64,000 nt of DNA from Lysobacteraceae bacterium (GCA_004143945.1 SEHB01000009.1:62001-126000), one strand, 5' to 3'. Shown: positions 32,681-42,600, counted from the stretch's first letter. Notes: a model not told the origin generated them from the letters alone. Numbers and translations: made by a program.

Positions 32681-34441
32681 TCAGCGCGGCGAGAGCATGC
32701 GCATGATGCGGCGGAAGAAGCCTGGTTTCGGCGCATGGGACGGAGCGGCCGTCGGGGTGGGCGCCGAGGCCGCGTGCGGATGGGGCTTGCGCTCGACCAC
32801 GCGCTGCGGCGGGGGGCTGCTGCGCTCGCCGCGCGGCTTCGTCCCGCGCTGCGCGGCAGCAGGCGCGCGCTGCGGGTTCGGCGCCGGACTCGCATTTGCG
32901 TCGCCGCCTTCGCGCTGCTTGTTGCGACCGCGACCACCGCGGCGCCGACGCTTGCGCGGCTGGCCGTCGGCGTCGAGGGCCGGCGGCGCCAACGGCGCTG
33001 CGCGATTGGCCGCAGGCGCGGCGGCTTGCTCGGCCACGGGCGCCGCCGATGGCGCATCGCTGCGCGCAGCGCGAGGCGGGCGTGGCGTGCCTTCGCTGCG
33101 CCCACGTGCCTGCGGCGCACCCCTGCCGCTGCGGCCGGAGCCATCGCGCGAACTCCGCGACGGCGCGTTCTTCGGCGGCGCGCCGGCCGTGTTGCGCAGG
33201 TCGTCCGCCGCGACCGCGTCGGCGTCGTCGGCACTCGTCGCCATCGCCGCTCGCGCACGCGGCGGCGGCACCACGAGCAGTTCGGGCGTGATCGGCGCGG
33301 TCGGGATCTTCTGCTCGATGTAGGTCTCGATCTCGGGCAGGCCCATCGCGTAGAGGTCGCAGGCGAAGCTGATCGCGTCGCCCTCGGCGCCGAGGCGCGC
33401 GGTGCGCCCGATGCGGTGGACGTAATCCTCGGCGTCGTGCGGCAGGTCGTAATTGAACACGTGGCTCACATCGGGGATGTGCAGGCCACGCGCGGCGACG
33501 TCGGTCGCGACGAGGATCTCGATCTCGCCCTTCTGGAACTTGCCGAGCAGGCGCTCGCGCTTGGCCTGAGGCACGTCGCCGGACAGCGTCGCGACGCCGA
33601 AGCCCTGGCGCTCGAGCGCGCGCGTGACGCGCTCGGCCGCCATCTTGGTGTTCACGAACACGATGCTGCGATGCGCGTCGATGCCCGAGAGCAGGTTGAC
33701 CAGCAGCGGCTGCTTCTCTTCCTTGGCCGGGAAATACACCAGCTGGCGTACGCGGTCGGCGGTGACGTTGTCGGTCTCGACGGTGAGCTTCTCGGGGCTG
33801 TTCATGTGCTCGTAGGCGAGCTCGAGCACGCGGTGGCTGAGCGTCGCCGAGAACAGCAGGCTCTGGCGCTGCTCGCGCGGCGGCATGCGGCGGAACAGGA
33901 ATCGGATGTCCTTGATGAAGCCGAGGTCGAACATGCGGTCGGCCTCGTCGAGCACCACCGCCTCGATCGAGTTCAGCGAGAACACGTGCTGCTTGAGGTA
34001 GTCGATCAGGCGGCCCGGCGTCGCGATGATGATGTCGCAGCCGGCCTTGAGCATCTCGCGCTGCTTGTCATAGTCGATGCCGCCGTAGATCAGCGCCGAG
34101 CGCAAGCCGGTGTCGCGGCCGATCGCACGGAAATCCTTGTCGATCTGGATCGCGAGTTCGCGCGTGGGCGCGATCACGATCGCGCGCGGGTCGCTGAGCT
34201 TGCGATCGGTGTTCGCGGGCTGCGCCAGCAGGCGGTTCAGCACCGCGACGAGGAACGCGCCGGTCTTGCCGGTGCCGGTCTGCGCCTGTCCGGCGACGTC
34301 GCGGCCGGTCAGCGCGATCGGCAGGGTCAGCGCCTGGATCGGCGTGCAACGGGTGAAGCCGCATGCATGCAGGCCCGAGAGGAGGCGCGGATGCAGGTCG
34401 AAGCTCTCGAAGGTGATGTCGGTGATGGGATGCTGGGACAT
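32681..34441 (-). CDS. rhlB: DEAD-box RNA helicase RhlB
   Basis: 586 residues. The N-terminal 390 residues are a complete DEAD-box helicase: Q motif [44 protein letters not shown], and [10 protein letters not shown]. It unwinds RNA in mRNA decay. The opening [18 protein letters not shown] matches RhlB of Xanthomonads, and the trxA-rho neighbourhood agrees. The last 190 residues are a disordered tail rich in Arg, Gly, Pro and Ala (for example [14 protein letters not shown]), probably for RNA or RNase E binding. Divergent from trxA. Confidence 0.9.
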   Translation of the reverse strand: MSQHPITDITFESFDLHPRLLSGLHACGFTRCTPIQALTLPIALTGRDVAGQAQTGTGKTGAFLVAVLNRLLAQPANTDRKLSDPRAIVIAPTRELAIQIDKDFRAIGRDTGLRSALIYGGIDYDKQREMLKAGCDIIIATPGRLIDYLKQHVFSLNSIEAVVLDEADRMFDLGFIKDIRFLFRRMPPREQRQSLLFSATLSHRVLELAYEHMNSPEKLTVETDNVTADRVRQLVYFPAKEEKQPLLVNLLSGIDAHRSIVFVNTKMAAERVTRALERQGFGVATLSGDVPQAKRERLLGKFQKGEIEILVATDVAARGLHIPDVSHVFNYDLPHDAEDYVHRIGRTARLGAEGDAISFACDLYAMGLPEIETYIEQKIPTAPITPELLVVPPPRARAAMATSADDADAVAADDLRNTAGAPPKNAPSRSSRDGSGRSGRGAPQARGRSEGTPRPPRAARSDAPSAAPVAEQAAAPAANRAAPLAPPALDADGQPRKRRRRGGRGRNKQREGGDANASPAPNPQRAPAAAQRGTKPRGERSSPPPQRVVERKPHPHAASAPTPTAAPSHAPKPGFFRRIMRMLSPR

Positions 34442-34748
34442 GGGTTCCGCGGAAGTCTGGAGGGCGCGCAGGCCAGGCGCGGCGGGATGCCGGCGCGGGG
34501 GCGCGATCGGGGCGTCGTTCAGATGGAGGCGCGCATCGGCCCTTGCAACACGGCCGCGTCGCCTACACCTTGCGCCTGTCGGGTGTTTCGGCTGAAATGC
34601 GGGCGTGTTTCCCCGCCCCGCTTTCGTGCCGCTTGCACCGCCGAACCCGGCGAGTGTAACGGATGCGCGCCGGTTGCGCGCGCCTGGCCCGTGGCCGATG
34701 GTGCCGCCAGGCCGGACCCGCCGCCCCTGAATCAGCTGGAGAAGTACC
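34442..34748. promoter_or_regulatory. Divergent rhlB-trxA intergenic region with candidate trxA promoter
   Basis: A 307-base spacer with no supportable gene. TTGCAC (34633-34638), a 16-base spacer and TGTAAC (34655-34660) form a plausible sigma-70 promoter for trxA. GGAGAAG precedes its GTG start. The rhlB promoter is not evident by eye. Confidence 0.4.
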
Positions 34749-35078
34749 GTGAGCGAGAATGTTTCGCATGTGAGCGACGCGCAGTTCGAGGACCAGGTCC
34801 TCAAGTCCGATGGCCCCGTGCTGGTCGACTTCTGGGCCGAATGGTGCGGCCCGTGCAAGATGATCTCGCCGCTGCTCGACGACCTCGCGGCGAGCTACGG
34901 CGGCCGCCTCAAGGTGGCCAAGGTCAACATCGACCAGAATCAGAAGACCCCGCGCGACTACAACGTACGCAGCATCCCGACCCTGATGGTGTTCAAGGAC
35001 GGCAAGGTGCAGGCGACCCAGATCGGCGCGGTCAGCCGCACCCAGCTCACGCAGATCATCGACAAGGCGATCGCCTGA
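34749..35078 (+). CDS. trxA: Thioredoxin 1
   Basis: 109 residues, a single thioredoxin fold with the classic active site WCGPC and the cis-proline loop SIPTLMVF. It reduces disulfides in the cytoplasm with electrons from thioredoxin reductase. GTG is the start, with GGAGAAG upstream. It is followed by rho on the same strand, the usual order in this group, with a palindromic repeat in between. Confidence 0.96.
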   Translation: MSENVSHVSDAQFEDQVLKSDGPVLVDFWAEWCGPCKMISPLLDDLAASYGGRLKVAKVNIDQNQKTPRDYNVRSIPTLMVFKDGKVQATQIGAVSRTQLTQIIDKAIA

Positions 35079-35088
35079 GCGTGCGGGA

Positions 35089-35162
35089 AGGGGGAATGGC
35101 TGAGTAGAAGCAGGGCCTGCCTCTGCTTTTCCCATTCCCCATACCCTATCCGCCATTCCCCC
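35089..35162. repeat. GGGAATGG-family palindrome between trxA and rho
   Basis: Opens GGGGGAATGGCTG, closes CCCATTCCCCATACCC and CGCCATTCCCC, with an inner AGCAGGGCCTGCCTCTGCT hairpin. Same family as the copies at 16.22, 20.73 and 45.84 kb. It could attenuate transcription into rho but has no U-run. Confidence 0.65.
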
Positions 35163-35289
35163 CAAAGCTGGACGCCCGCCAGATGCGGTGCTAAGTTAAT
35201 CGCGAGCGCCCGGATACCGTTTCCGCCCGCTCCTCCCTCCGATTCCACCTCTCCCTCCGTACTGCAACGGCGCCCAGCGAGGATTGCCC

Positions 35290-36921
35290 GTGTCCGAAAA
35301 CGAAACGAATGACAGCGGCCCGCCGGCCGCGGCCGAAGGCCGTCCCGAGCCACGCCAGCGCGCACCGCGCGGCCAGCAGCAGCCTGCGCGTGATGCAGGG
35401 GCGGATGACGCGCATGCGCCGGAATCCGGCCAGGGCGGCGGCGATGCCGGCGATGGCGGCGGCAATGGCAATGGCGGCCAGCCCAACCAGAACCAGGGTG
35501 GCCAGCAGCAAGGCCAGGGTGCGCGGCGCGGACGGCGTGACCGGCGCGGCGGCCGCCACGGCGGAGGCGGCGGCAACAATCCGCAGGGCAACCGCAACGT
35601 GCCCTACGACGATGAAGAGTACGACGAGTCCAAGAACGGCGGCGGCAACGGCCCGCTGATCGACCTCAACGAACTCAAGCGCAAGAACGCGGCGGACCTG
35701 CTCGCGCTGGCCGAGACGCTCGGCATCCAGGAAGGCGTCGCGCGCGCACGCAAGCAGGACATCGTGTTCCTCGTGCTGAAGGCGCATGCGCGCGCAGGCG
35801 GCGGAATCTACGGCGAAGGCGTCCTCGAGATCCTGCAGGACGGCTTCGGCTTCCTGCGCGGCTTCGATGCGTCCTACCTCGCCGGTCCCGACGACATCTA
35901 CGTCAGCCCGAGCCAGATCCGTCGCTTCAACCTGCGCACCGGCGACTACATCACCGGACGCATCCGGCCGCCGAAGGAAGGCGAGCGCTACTTCGCGCTG
36001 CTCAAGGTCGACCACATCAACGGCGAACCGCCGGAAGCGTCGAAGAACAAGGTCCTGTTCGAGAACCTGACGCCGCTGTTCCCGCGCAAGTCGTTCCACC
36101 TCGAGCGCGGCAACGGCTCCTCGGAAGACATCACCGGCCGCATCCTCGACCTGGTCGCGCCGATCGGGCGCGGTCAGCGCGGCCTCATCGTGAGCCAGCC
36201 CAAGGCCGGCAAGACGATGATGCTGCAGAACGTCGCGCAGGCGATCGTGCACAACCACCCGGATGCGCACCTGATCATCCTTCTGATCGACGAGCGTCCC
36301 GAGGAAGTCACCGAAATGCAGCGCAGCGTGCGCGCCGAGATCGTCGCCTCGACGTTCGACGAGCCCGCGGTGCGCCACGTGCAGGTCGCCGAGATGGTGA
36401 TCGAACGCGCCAAGCGCCTGGTCGAGCACAAGAAGGACGTCGTGATCCTGCTCGACTCGATCACGCGCCTCGCACGCGCGTACAACACCGTGGTGCCCTC
36501 GTCGGGCAAGGTGCTGACCGGCGGCGTCGACGCGAACGCGCTGCAGCGCCCGAAGCGCTTCTTCGGCGCCGCGCGCAACGTCGAGGAAGGCGGATCGCTG
36601 ACGATCATCGCGACCGCACTGATCGACACCGGCTCGAAGATGGACGAGGTGATCTACGAGGAGTTCAAGGGCACCGGCAACATGGAAGTGCACCTGAGCC
36701 GCCGCATCGCCGAGAAGCGCGTGTATCCCGCGATCGACATCAACCGCTCGGGCACACGCCGCGAAGACCTGCTGATCGATCCGGACCAGCTGCAGAAGAT
36801 CTGGATCCTGCGCAAGCTGCTGCACCCGATGGACGAGCTTGCGGCGATCGAGTTCATGCTCGACAAGATGAAGAACACCAAGACCAACGACGAGTTCTTC
36901 GGGTCGATGAAGCGCGGTTGA
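35290..36921 (+). CDS. rho: Transcription termination factor Rho with long disordered N-terminal extension
   Basis: 543 residues against about 419 in E. coli. Residues about 121-543 align end to end with Rho: [17 protein letters not shown] (N-terminal helix bundle), the RNA-binding fold ([24 protein letters not shown]), the P-loop SQPKAGKT, and [13 protein letters not shown] (Q-loop/R-loop region). Residues 1-120 are low-complexity, rich in Gly, Asn, Gln and Arg ([19 protein letters not shown]). Start GTG 35290 follows GCGAGGA. A strong terminator follows the gene. Rho ends transcription of untranslated RNA. Confidence 0.97.
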   Translation: MSENETNDSGPPAAAEGRPEPRQRAPRGQQQPARDAGADDAHAPESGQGGGDAGDGGGNGNGGQPNQNQGGQQQGQGARRGRRDRRGGRHGGGGGNNPQGNRNVPYDDEEYDESKNGGGNGPLIDLNELKRKNAADLLALAETLGIQEGVARARKQDIVFLVLKAHARAGGGIYGEGVLEILQDGFGFLRGFDASYLAGPDDIYVSPSQIRRFNLRTGDYITGRIRPPKEGERYFALLKVDHINGEPPEASKNKVLFENLTPLFPRKSFHLERGNGSSEDITGRILDLVAPIGRGQRGLIVSQPKAGKTMMLQNVAQAIVHNHPDAHLIILLIDERPEEVTEMQRSVRAEIVASTFDEPAVRHVQVAEMVIERAKRLVEHKKDVVILLDSITRLARAYNTVVPSSGKVLTGGVDANALQRPKRFFGAARNVEEGGSLTIIATALIDTGSKMDEVIYEEFKGTGNMEVHLSRRIAEKRVYPAIDINRSGTRREDLLIDPDQLQKIWILRKLLHPMDELAAIEFMLDKMKNTKTNDEFFGSMKRG

Positions 36922-36956
36922 TCGCGGCGCGCGGATTCGCGAATCCTGAACGCATG

Positions 36957-36984
36957 GGCCGGCGCAAGCCGGCCTTTGTTTTTT
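36957..36984 (+). terminator. Intrinsic terminator of rho
   Basis: GGCCGGC-GCAA-GCCGGCC, a perfect 7-bp stem with a tetraloop, followed by TTTGTTTTTT. A textbook Rho-independent terminator, sited 36 bases after the rho stop. Confidence 0.92.
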
Positions 36985-37043
36985 CGGGGCGGCGGATGGT
37001 CGCGCCGAGATGTCGACATGGGCACACCGGTCCCTTGTTCGAA

Positions 37044-37157
37044 CAGCTCGGGACTGAAGTCCCTCCCACACAGCATCAATCCCGAAGCACCGTGGGAGGG
37101 GCTTCAGCCCCGATGCGTTTCGCTCGACGAGCTCGGGGCCGAAGTCCCTCCCACGAC
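37044..37157. repeat. Palindromic repeat cluster, GTGGGAGGGGCTTCAGCCC family (copy 2)
   Basis: Three units in alternating orientation: GCTCGGGACTGAAGTCCCTC (37046), GTGGGAGGGGCTTCAGCCCC (37092) and GCTCGGGGCCGAAGTCCCTC (37130). Located between the rho terminator and the stop of the secreted protein gene, with no ORF disrupted. Confidence 0.82.
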
Positions 37158-37174
37158 CAGTCTGCAGCCCGCCG

Positions 37175-38017
37175 CTAGTCGACGCTGTCGAGATCGTCGC
37201 GGTCGAAGCGCCAGTCCTCGCCCTGCTTCACCATCAGCACGCGCCCGCGGCGCTTGATGTCGTCACGATCGGTCCCCTCCACGCGCAGCACCGCGATGTC
37301 GCCGCGCTGCATGCCCGACAGGATCTTCGCCGACACCGGCTTGCCGTCACGCAGCATCTTGAGTCCCTCCTTGGCCGATTTCGGATCGTCGAGCGGAAGC
37401 TGCCAGGTGGCCGACTCGCCGAGCATCGCATGCAATGCCGGCAGGTCGCCCTTGGCCAGCGCCGCGAGCAGCGCGGTATACGCGCGACCCGGCGCGCCGC
37501 CGTCCGCACCGAGCCTGGTGCCCGGCGTCGCCTTCGTCACGTCGGTCGCGAAGCGCAGGTCGAAGTCGTAGGTCTTGTCGAAGAAGTCTTCGGGCTCGAC
37601 CTGCACCCAGCTGCCCTCGACGCGCGCATCGCTGCGCGAGGCGAGCTTGAACACGCCCGAGCCCGAGAGGTTGAACGAAGCCGTCGGCTCGTCGTGCGAG
37701 AAGTACAGGCCGCACTCGGCCCCCTCGGCATTGATGCACACGCGCACGTAGCCGGCCGACTTCCCGCTGAGCTGCTGGTCGAGCGCGTTGCCCGCGTCGA
37801 ACGCGTCGGCGACCGGCTGCGCGTCGATCGGCACGCTGGTCAGGAATACCAGTACGTTGCCCTCGCGCCCTTCGTCCTCGTCGAGGAAGGCGTAGGCGTG
37901 CGTGACCTCCATGCGCACGTCGCCGTAGCGGAAATGGCCGCCCGGCGCGGCGGCGAGCGCGGTGGTTGCCAGCGCGGACGATGCCAGCAGGGACAGCAGG
38001 ACGGTACGGGTGTTCAT
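37175..38017 (-). CDS. Secreted protein of unknown function
   Basis: 280 residues. A good signal peptide (TVLLSLLASSALATTALAA) precedes a soluble domain with a YAFLDEDEGREGNVLVFLTS segment and two cysteines (VCINAEGAECGLYF) that may form a disulfide. The C-terminal third (ALLAALAKGDLPALHAMLGE...GEDWRFDRDD) resembles the ligand-pocket half of NTF2-like/DUF4878 domains. Start ATG 38017 has GGGGAGG upstream. I cannot name a family. Likely periplasmic. Confidence 0.6.
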   Translation of the reverse strand: MNTRTVLLSLLASSALATTALAAAPGGHFRYGDVRMEVTHAYAFLDEDEGREGNVLVFLTSVPIDAQPVADAFDAGNALDQQLSGKSAGYVRVCINAEGAECGLYFSHDEPTASFNLSGSGVFKLASRSDARVEGSWVQVEPEDFFDKTYDFDLRFATDVTKATPGTRLGADGGAPGRAYTALLAALAKGDLPALHAMLGESATWQLPLDDPKSAKEGLKMLRDGKPVSAKILSGMQRGDIAVLRVEGTDRDDIKRRGRVLMVKQGEDWRFDRDDLDSVD

Positions 38018-38167
38018 CGCGGGCCTCCCCGGCGCACCGGAATGGGCGCCTGTATCCACCCAAACGGAAAAACGCGGCGCGGCGAACACCGGACAGCGGA
38101 GCCTCGTGTCCATCGGCGCCGCTGCGGCGGCCGGACGGCGCGGACGCGGCGCGGAGGCCGGCGCGGG

Positions 38168-39175
38168 CTAGCGCGCGCGCGGCGGGGTCCAGCGCGCGAG
38201 CGCCTCGCGCGTGCGCACGCGGCCGAGCTCGATCAGCTCCGCCGCGCGGTCGAATTCGTAGAAGGCGCACGCGTTGCGCGGAATCGTCACGAGCAGGTCG
38301 GGGGGCTGCGCGGCGATCTTCAGCCGCGTGATCGTTTCCTGCACGATGTCGAGCGAGCTCGCGAACAGCTCCACCATGCCCGGTTCGCGCACCGTCGCAC
38401 GCGGCTCGCGCTTGCCGACGAGGGATTCGATCAAGCCGCCGATGCGCCGCGCATAGGTCGGGCGCGCGACCTCGCCCGGCGCCGGCTTGCCGCCTTCCGG
38501 CAGCATCTCGGGCGTGGCCTGGCCGCCCGCGCCGCGGTCCTGCGCCTGCTCGCCGCAGGCCGACGCGAGCGGTTCCGCGGGCGCATTGACGTCGACCGCG
38601 ATCGTCGCGTCGGTGAGGTCGCGCAGGGTCGGTGACACCGGCAGCGGGTTCAGCAGCCCGCCATCGACGAGCAGCCGGCCCTGGTAGCGATGCGGCCGGA
38701 AGATCGTCGGGATCGCGATCGAGGCGCGGATCGCGTCGAACAGCGACCCGCGCGAGAACCACACCTCGCGCTGCACGTCGAGATCGACCGCCACCGCGGT
38801 GTACGGGATCGGCAGGTCCTCGATCTCGGCGTCCCCGACGAGATCGCGCAGCACGCCGATGATGCGGTCGCCCTTGATGAAACCGCCGCCGTAGACGGTC
38901 CAGTCGACGAGTCGCAGCACGTCGAGCCGCGCCAGCGGCTGCGCCCAGTCGCGGAACGCGCCGAGCTTGCCGGCCGCGTAGATGCCGCCGACCAGCGCAC
39001 CCATCGAGCTGCCCGCGAGCGAGCGGATCGCATACCCCTGTGCCTCGAGTTCCTCGATCACGCCGATGTGCGCATACCCGCGCGCGCCGCCGGAGCCGAG
39101 CACCAGCGAGATCGGCGTCGGTTCGCTCGCGTCGCGCGCCGCGGGCGCGCCATGCGCGAGCGTCGCGCTGTTCAT
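38168..39175 (-). CDS. Patatin-like phospholipase (RssA type)
   Basis: 335 residues. Patatin fold with the oxyanion loop GSGGARG (27-33), nucleophile Ser57 in GSSMG, and the catalytic Asp in LLVDGG. There is no signal peptide or membrane segment, so it is probably a cytoplasmic or membrane-associated lipid acyl hydrolase like bacterial RssA/NTE proteins. Start ATG 39175 overlaps the stop of the WYL regulator gene (ATGA), suggesting that regulator and enzyme are expressed together. Confidence 0.88.
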   Translation of the reverse strand: MNSATLAHGAPAARDASEPTPISLVLGSGGARGYAHIGVIEELEAQGYAIRSLAGSSMGALVGGIYAAGKLGAFRDWAQPLARLDVLRLVDWTVYGGGFIKGDRIIGVLRDLVGDAEIEDLPIPYTAVAVDLDVQREVWFSRGSLFDAIRASIAIPTIFRPHRYQGRLLVDGGLLNPLPVSPTLRDLTDATIAVDVNAPAEPLASACGEQAQDRGAGGQATPEMLPEGGKPAPGEVARPTYARRIGGLIESLVGKREPRATVREPGMVELFASSLDIVQETITRLKIAAQPPDLLVTIPRNACAFYEFDRAAELIELGRVRTREALARWTPPRAR

Positions 39176-40155
39176 CGCTGCGCGTCCTGGTAGGTGCCGA
39201 TCGCGAGCTGCAGCAGGATGCGCATTTCCTCGCGCAGCGACACCGGCGCGACGATCTCGGCATCCGGCCCGTACTTGAGCACGTCCATCAGCAGTTCGCG
39301 CGAGTTCGAATACGGCAGCTTCAGTTCGTAGCGTCCATCCGGCAGGCGCGTACCCTCCTGCTGCGAATGCCAGTGTTCGTCGGCGACCCATCGCGCCGCG
39401 TGCGGCGAGAAGCGGATCGTGGCCCACGCCTTCGGCGCACCCGAGAAGATGCCGTAGCTCGAGGCGAGGTGCGCATCGAGTTCGCTCCCTTCGCGGTCGA
39501 GCGCGGCCTCGTCCAGCAGCAGCGGCGCGCGGATGCGGTCGAGCGCGAAACTGCGCAGCGCATCGCGGCTGTGGTCCCAGGCATCGAGGTACCAGTTGTC
39601 GCGGTAGTGCGCGAGTCGCTGTGGCGAAACGATGCGATCGGTCGGCGTTTCGGTCGAGCGCGCGCGATAACCGAACTTGAGCCGCTTGCGGTTCAGCAGC
39701 GCGCCCGCGACCGTGCGGAACACGCCCTGGTCGAGCCGGCGCGAACCGCTCGCGAGCACGCGGATACGTTCGACCGGCAGCGTGCGGCCGCTCGCATGAT
39801 CGGACAGCAGCCGTTCGATGCGCGCGCGGAACGGCGCGAGCGCGCCGGCCAGCACGCCGGGATCGGAGCGTCCGAGCAACTCGTTGAGTGCAAGCAAGGC
39901 CGCGAGCTCCTCGCTCGTCAGCCACAGCCCCGGCAGCTCGAAGCGCTCGGCCTCGTCGGCTGCGTAGCGGAACGTAGCCTCCTCGCCATCGCCGCTTTCG
40001 ATCGGCGCGCCGAGCGCGTCGCGCAGGAACGCGATATCGCGATAGAGCGTCGCGCGCGAGCAGCCGAGCTCGTCCTTGAGGCGCGCGAACGGCACCGGAT
40101 AACGCGCCGACTTCAACAGGCGATGCAGGGTGAGGATGCGTTCGTAGCGGTCCAT
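39172..40155 (-). CDS. WYL-domain transcriptional regulator
   Basis: 327 residues. An N-terminal helix-turn-helix of the HTH_11/DeoR type (LKDELGCSRATLYRDIAFLR) is followed by a central WYL domain (AHYRDNWYLDAWDHSRDALRSFALDRI) and a C-terminal WCX-like extension (ELKLPYSNSRELLMDVLKYG). WYL proteins often bind nucleic acid or nucleotide ligands and regulate stress or defence genes. Here it is coupled to a patatin phospholipase and lies 27 bases after the DUF6498 gene on the same strand. Confidence 0.87.
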   Translation of the reverse strand: MDRYERILTLHRLLKSARYPVPFARLKDELGCSRATLYRDIAFLRDALGAPIESGDGEEATFRYAADEAERFELPGLWLTSEELAALLALNELLGRSDPGVLAGALAPFRARIERLLSDHASGRTLPVERIRVLASGSRRLDQGVFRTVAGALLNRKRLKFGYRARSTETPTDRIVSPQRLAHYRDNWYLDAWDHSRDALRSFALDRIRAPLLLDEAALDREGSELDAHLASSYGIFSGAPKAWATIRFSPHAARWVADEHWHSQQEGTRLPDGRYELKLPYSNSRELLMDVLKYGPDAEIVAPVSLREEMRILLQLAIGTYQDAQR

Positions 40156-40182
40156 CGCGCTATTGTGCCGAATCGGCGGCGC

Positions 40183-41043
40183 TCATGCCGGACGCGTCTC
40201 CTCGTCGTCGCGTGCGTCCTTGCGCGCGGCCTCGTGCTTGCGCTTCCAGTGCGCGCGAAACCCTTCGGCGCCGCCCTTGCGCCGGCCGATCCGGTCGGCG
40301 AGGCGGAGCAGCCATCCCGGCGGCTCGGCCGTGGCCGGGTCGGCCGATGGCTCCGCCGGCAGCGGATCGCCCGGCGCGCCGGCGCCGAGCTCGAACAGCG
40401 TCTTGAGGCCGACCAGCAGGTACAGCGCGCCGAGCGGCGAATCGGTCAGCGCGATCGCGAGCATCCCGAAGATGATCACGGTGTGCAGGATCACGACGCG
40501 GCCCATGCGGCGCCGCACCTGGTCCTGCAGCCAGGCGTAGCTGCGCGTGCGGATCGTCGCGAGATCGAACGCGAGTTCGATCGCGAGCATCGTGGCGATC
40601 GCGAGCGCTCCCCATGCGACCTGGGACGGCGAGAATGCCCACATCGGATCGTCCGCATGCGTGCTCGCGAGCCCGAACACGATCATCGCGACGAACAGGC
40701 CGTGTGCGAGCGTGAACACGAAAGCACCGGTCGCGTACTCGCGCAGCAGCCCGCCGCGGACCGGCTTGCCGTTGCTGCTGACGCCGAGCTGCGCGTCGCG
40801 CCAATGCCCGCGCTTGCGCGTGAGGCGACGGTGCGTCGCGATCCGGACGCAGGTGCAGGCGGCCACCAGCAGGTTCTCGAACCAGTACAGCAGCAGCACG
40901 CTGGTCACCGACCAGCCGTAGTGCAGCACGCCCACCACCGGCACCGCGTTGACCAGCAGCACCACGATGGCCGCGGCCACGCGTGCGGCGGCACCGGTCG
41001 GCGACACCGCGGCAGGCAGTTGCGGGGATCTCGCGCGTGGCAT
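40183..41043 (-). CDS. DUF6498-like integral membrane protein
   Basis: 286 residues with about six hydrophobic segments, starting VAAAIVVLLVNAVPVVGVLHYGWS. The YWFENLLVAACTCVRI segment after the second helix is the hallmark of the DUF6498 family, whose role is unknown. The C-terminal 60 residues are charged and cytoplasmic (GRRKGGAEGFRAHWKRKHEA). It heads a probable three-gene unit with the WYL regulator and patatin. Divergent from the LolA-like gene at 41185. Confidence 0.7.
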   Translation of the reverse strand: MPRARSPQLPAAVSPTGAAARVAAAIVVLLVNAVPVVGVLHYGWSVTSVLLLYWFENLLVAACTCVRIATHRRLTRKRGHWRDAQLGVSSNGKPVRGGLLREYATGAFVFTLAHGLFVAMIVFGLASTHADDPMWAFSPSQVAWGALAIATMLAIELAFDLATIRTRSYAWLQDQVRRRMGRVVILHTVIIFGMLAIALTDSPLGALYLLVGLKTLFELGAGAPGDPLPAEPSADPATAEPPGWLLRLADRIGRRKGGAEGFRAHWKRKHEAARKDARDDEETRPA

Positions 41044-41184
41044 GGGCAGGCTCCGGTTCCACCAAGGTACACGGCCGGCGGCACGCGGCGGGGCCAGCTG
41101 CCGATCGCGGCGTCATGCGCGATGTCCTGAAAGGGCGCGATCGTGCGTATTCTTGCGCATTGCCCCCATCGACGAGAGTCCTCC

Positions 41185-41763
41185 ATGCGCCGCATCACGA
41201 CCCTGTTCACCGGTTTCGCACTCGCCGTCTCCAGCGGCCTCGCGTTTGCTGCGCCGAAGGACGAGTTGCACGCGGCGTTCTCGAAGTTCCTGCAGGCCAA
41301 GAGCTTCCGCGCCACGATCACGGACCTCGGCAAGGGCCAGCAGATCTCGTCGATGGAGTTCCTCGCGCCGGACCGCTACCGCATGCAGGTCGCCAATGGC
41401 CCGACGCAGGTGATCGTCGGCGACGCGATGTACATGGAGATGGACGGCCAGATGACGCGCGTGCCGGTGCCGGGCGTCTCCAGGCTGACCGCGCAGTACC
41501 GCAACGAGGCGTTCCTGCGCCAGGTCGCGGGCGGCATGACGGTGCAGGCGCTGCCGGACGATACGGTCGATGGCGAACCGGCGAAGGTCTACGCCTACAC
41601 CGTGACCGAACCGGTCAAGGCCGATGCGAAGACCTGGGTCTCGATCGCGAGCGGCCTGCCGCTCCAGACCGACTCGAGCGGCCGCTTCATGGGCGTGAAG
41701 TCGAGTACGCGCGTGCGTTACAGCGGCTACGACGATCCTTCGATCCGCATCGCCTCACCCTGA
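41185..41763 (+). CDS. Periplasmic LolA-like/outer-membrane-sorting-fold protein
   Basis: 192 residues with a clean signal peptide (ITTLFTGFALAVSSGLAFA). The mature part has the pattern of LolA/LolB-fold lipid-binding proteins: FSKFLQAKSFRATIT, APDRYRMQV, GDAMYMEMDGQ and PLQTDSSGRFMG. No lipobox. Probably binds a hydrophobic molecule in the periplasm; identity unknown. Its last 9 bases overlap the end of the convergent beta-lactamase gene. TATTCT at 41149-41154 is a possible -10 element. Confidence 0.6.
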   Translation: MRRITTLFTGFALAVSSGLAFAAPKDELHAAFSKFLQAKSFRATITDLGKGQQISSMEFLAPDRYRMQVANGPTQVIVGDAMYMEMDGQMTRVPVPGVSRLTAQYRNEAFLRQVAGGMTVQALPDDTVDGEPAKVYAYTVTEPVKADAKTWVSIASGLPLQTDSSGRFMGVKSSTRVRYSGYDDPSIRIASP

Positions 41764-42600
41764 TCGACCGGCCCGCGCGGGGCGCGTTGCGGGCGCATCG
41801 CCCGGCAACGCGCCGATCCGCGCGAGCACCGACCGCGCGATCGAGATGCGCTTGGGCGCATCCTCGCGCGCACGCGGCATGTCGATCGTGAGCGCGAACA
41901 GCCAGCGGCGGCCGTCGCGTTCGAGCCAGCCGACGTACCAGCCGAAATCAGCCTGCTCCGCGCCCACCAGCGCCCAGCCGGTCTTGGCGTACAACACCCA
42001 TCCCGGCGCGGCCTCGACGATCGCGATGCGCCGCACCGCTTCCTGCACGTCGGGACGGAACGGCAGCGTGCCGGAGGCGAGGCGCCGCAGGAACCCGACC
42101 TGCTCGACCTGCGAGATGCGCAGCGCGCCATCGAGCCAGAAGCGGTCGATGCCGCCGCCGATGTCGCGGTTGCCGTAACCGACGCGGTCGAGCCAGGCCT
42201 GCATGCGCGCGGCACCGATGCGGCGCGCGACCGCCTGGTAGTACCAGACGACCGAATGCTTCATGCCGCTCGCGAGCGTATGGTCGCGGTTCCAGTCGTC
42301 GAACGTGCGCTTCACGCCGTCCCAGCGCATCACCTCGTGCTCGTCGGCGACCGCGCCGGTCTCGAGCGCGACCAGCGCGTTGAAAAGCTTGAACGTCGAC
42401 GCCGGGCTGTAGCGGCTTTCCGCGCGGGCGCGATCGAACACGTGCCAGGCTTGCGCGCGCTCGTCGAAAACGACGATGCTGCCGTTGACGCCGCGTCCGG
42501 AGAATTCGGCGCCCCACTCCGGGTGTTCGCGCCAGACATCGCCGCGCGCGGGCGCGAGCGCGGGGCAGAGGAGCAGTGCCGACAACAGGACTCGCAGCAT
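41755..42600 (-). CDS. Class D (OXA-type) beta-lactamase
   Basis: 281 residues. All class D landmarks are present: STFK (Ser68-Lys71; the Lys would be carbamylated), SVV (116-118), YGN (142-144), WLDGALRIS, and KTG (206-208). A signal peptide (LLSALLLCPALAPARG) sends it to the periplasm, where it would hydrolyse beta-lactams through an acyl-enzyme. I prefer ATG 42600, which has GGCGAGG nine bases upstream; ATG 42618 adds six residues. It is not next to any mobile element, so it is probably intrinsic. Spectrum cannot be predicted. Divergent from soeA. Confidence 0.9.
   Translation of the reverse strand: MLRVLLSALLLCPALAPARGDVWREHPEWGAEFSGRGVNGSIVVFDERAQAWHVFDRARAESRYSPASTFKLFNALVALETGAVADEHEVMRWDGVKRTFDDWNRDHTLASGMKHSVVWYYQAVARRIGAARMQAWLDRVGYGNRDIGGGIDRFWLDGALRISQVEQVGFLRRLASGTLPFRPDVQEAVRRIAIVEAAPGWVLYAKTGWALVGAEQADFGWYVGWLERDGRRWLFALTIDMPRAREDAPKRISIARSVLARIGALPGDAPATRPARAGRSG

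Noticed and set aside
35191-37071. A 626-residue minus-strand frame opposite rho
   Set aside because: Antisense shadow of a universally conserved gene in a high-GC genome.
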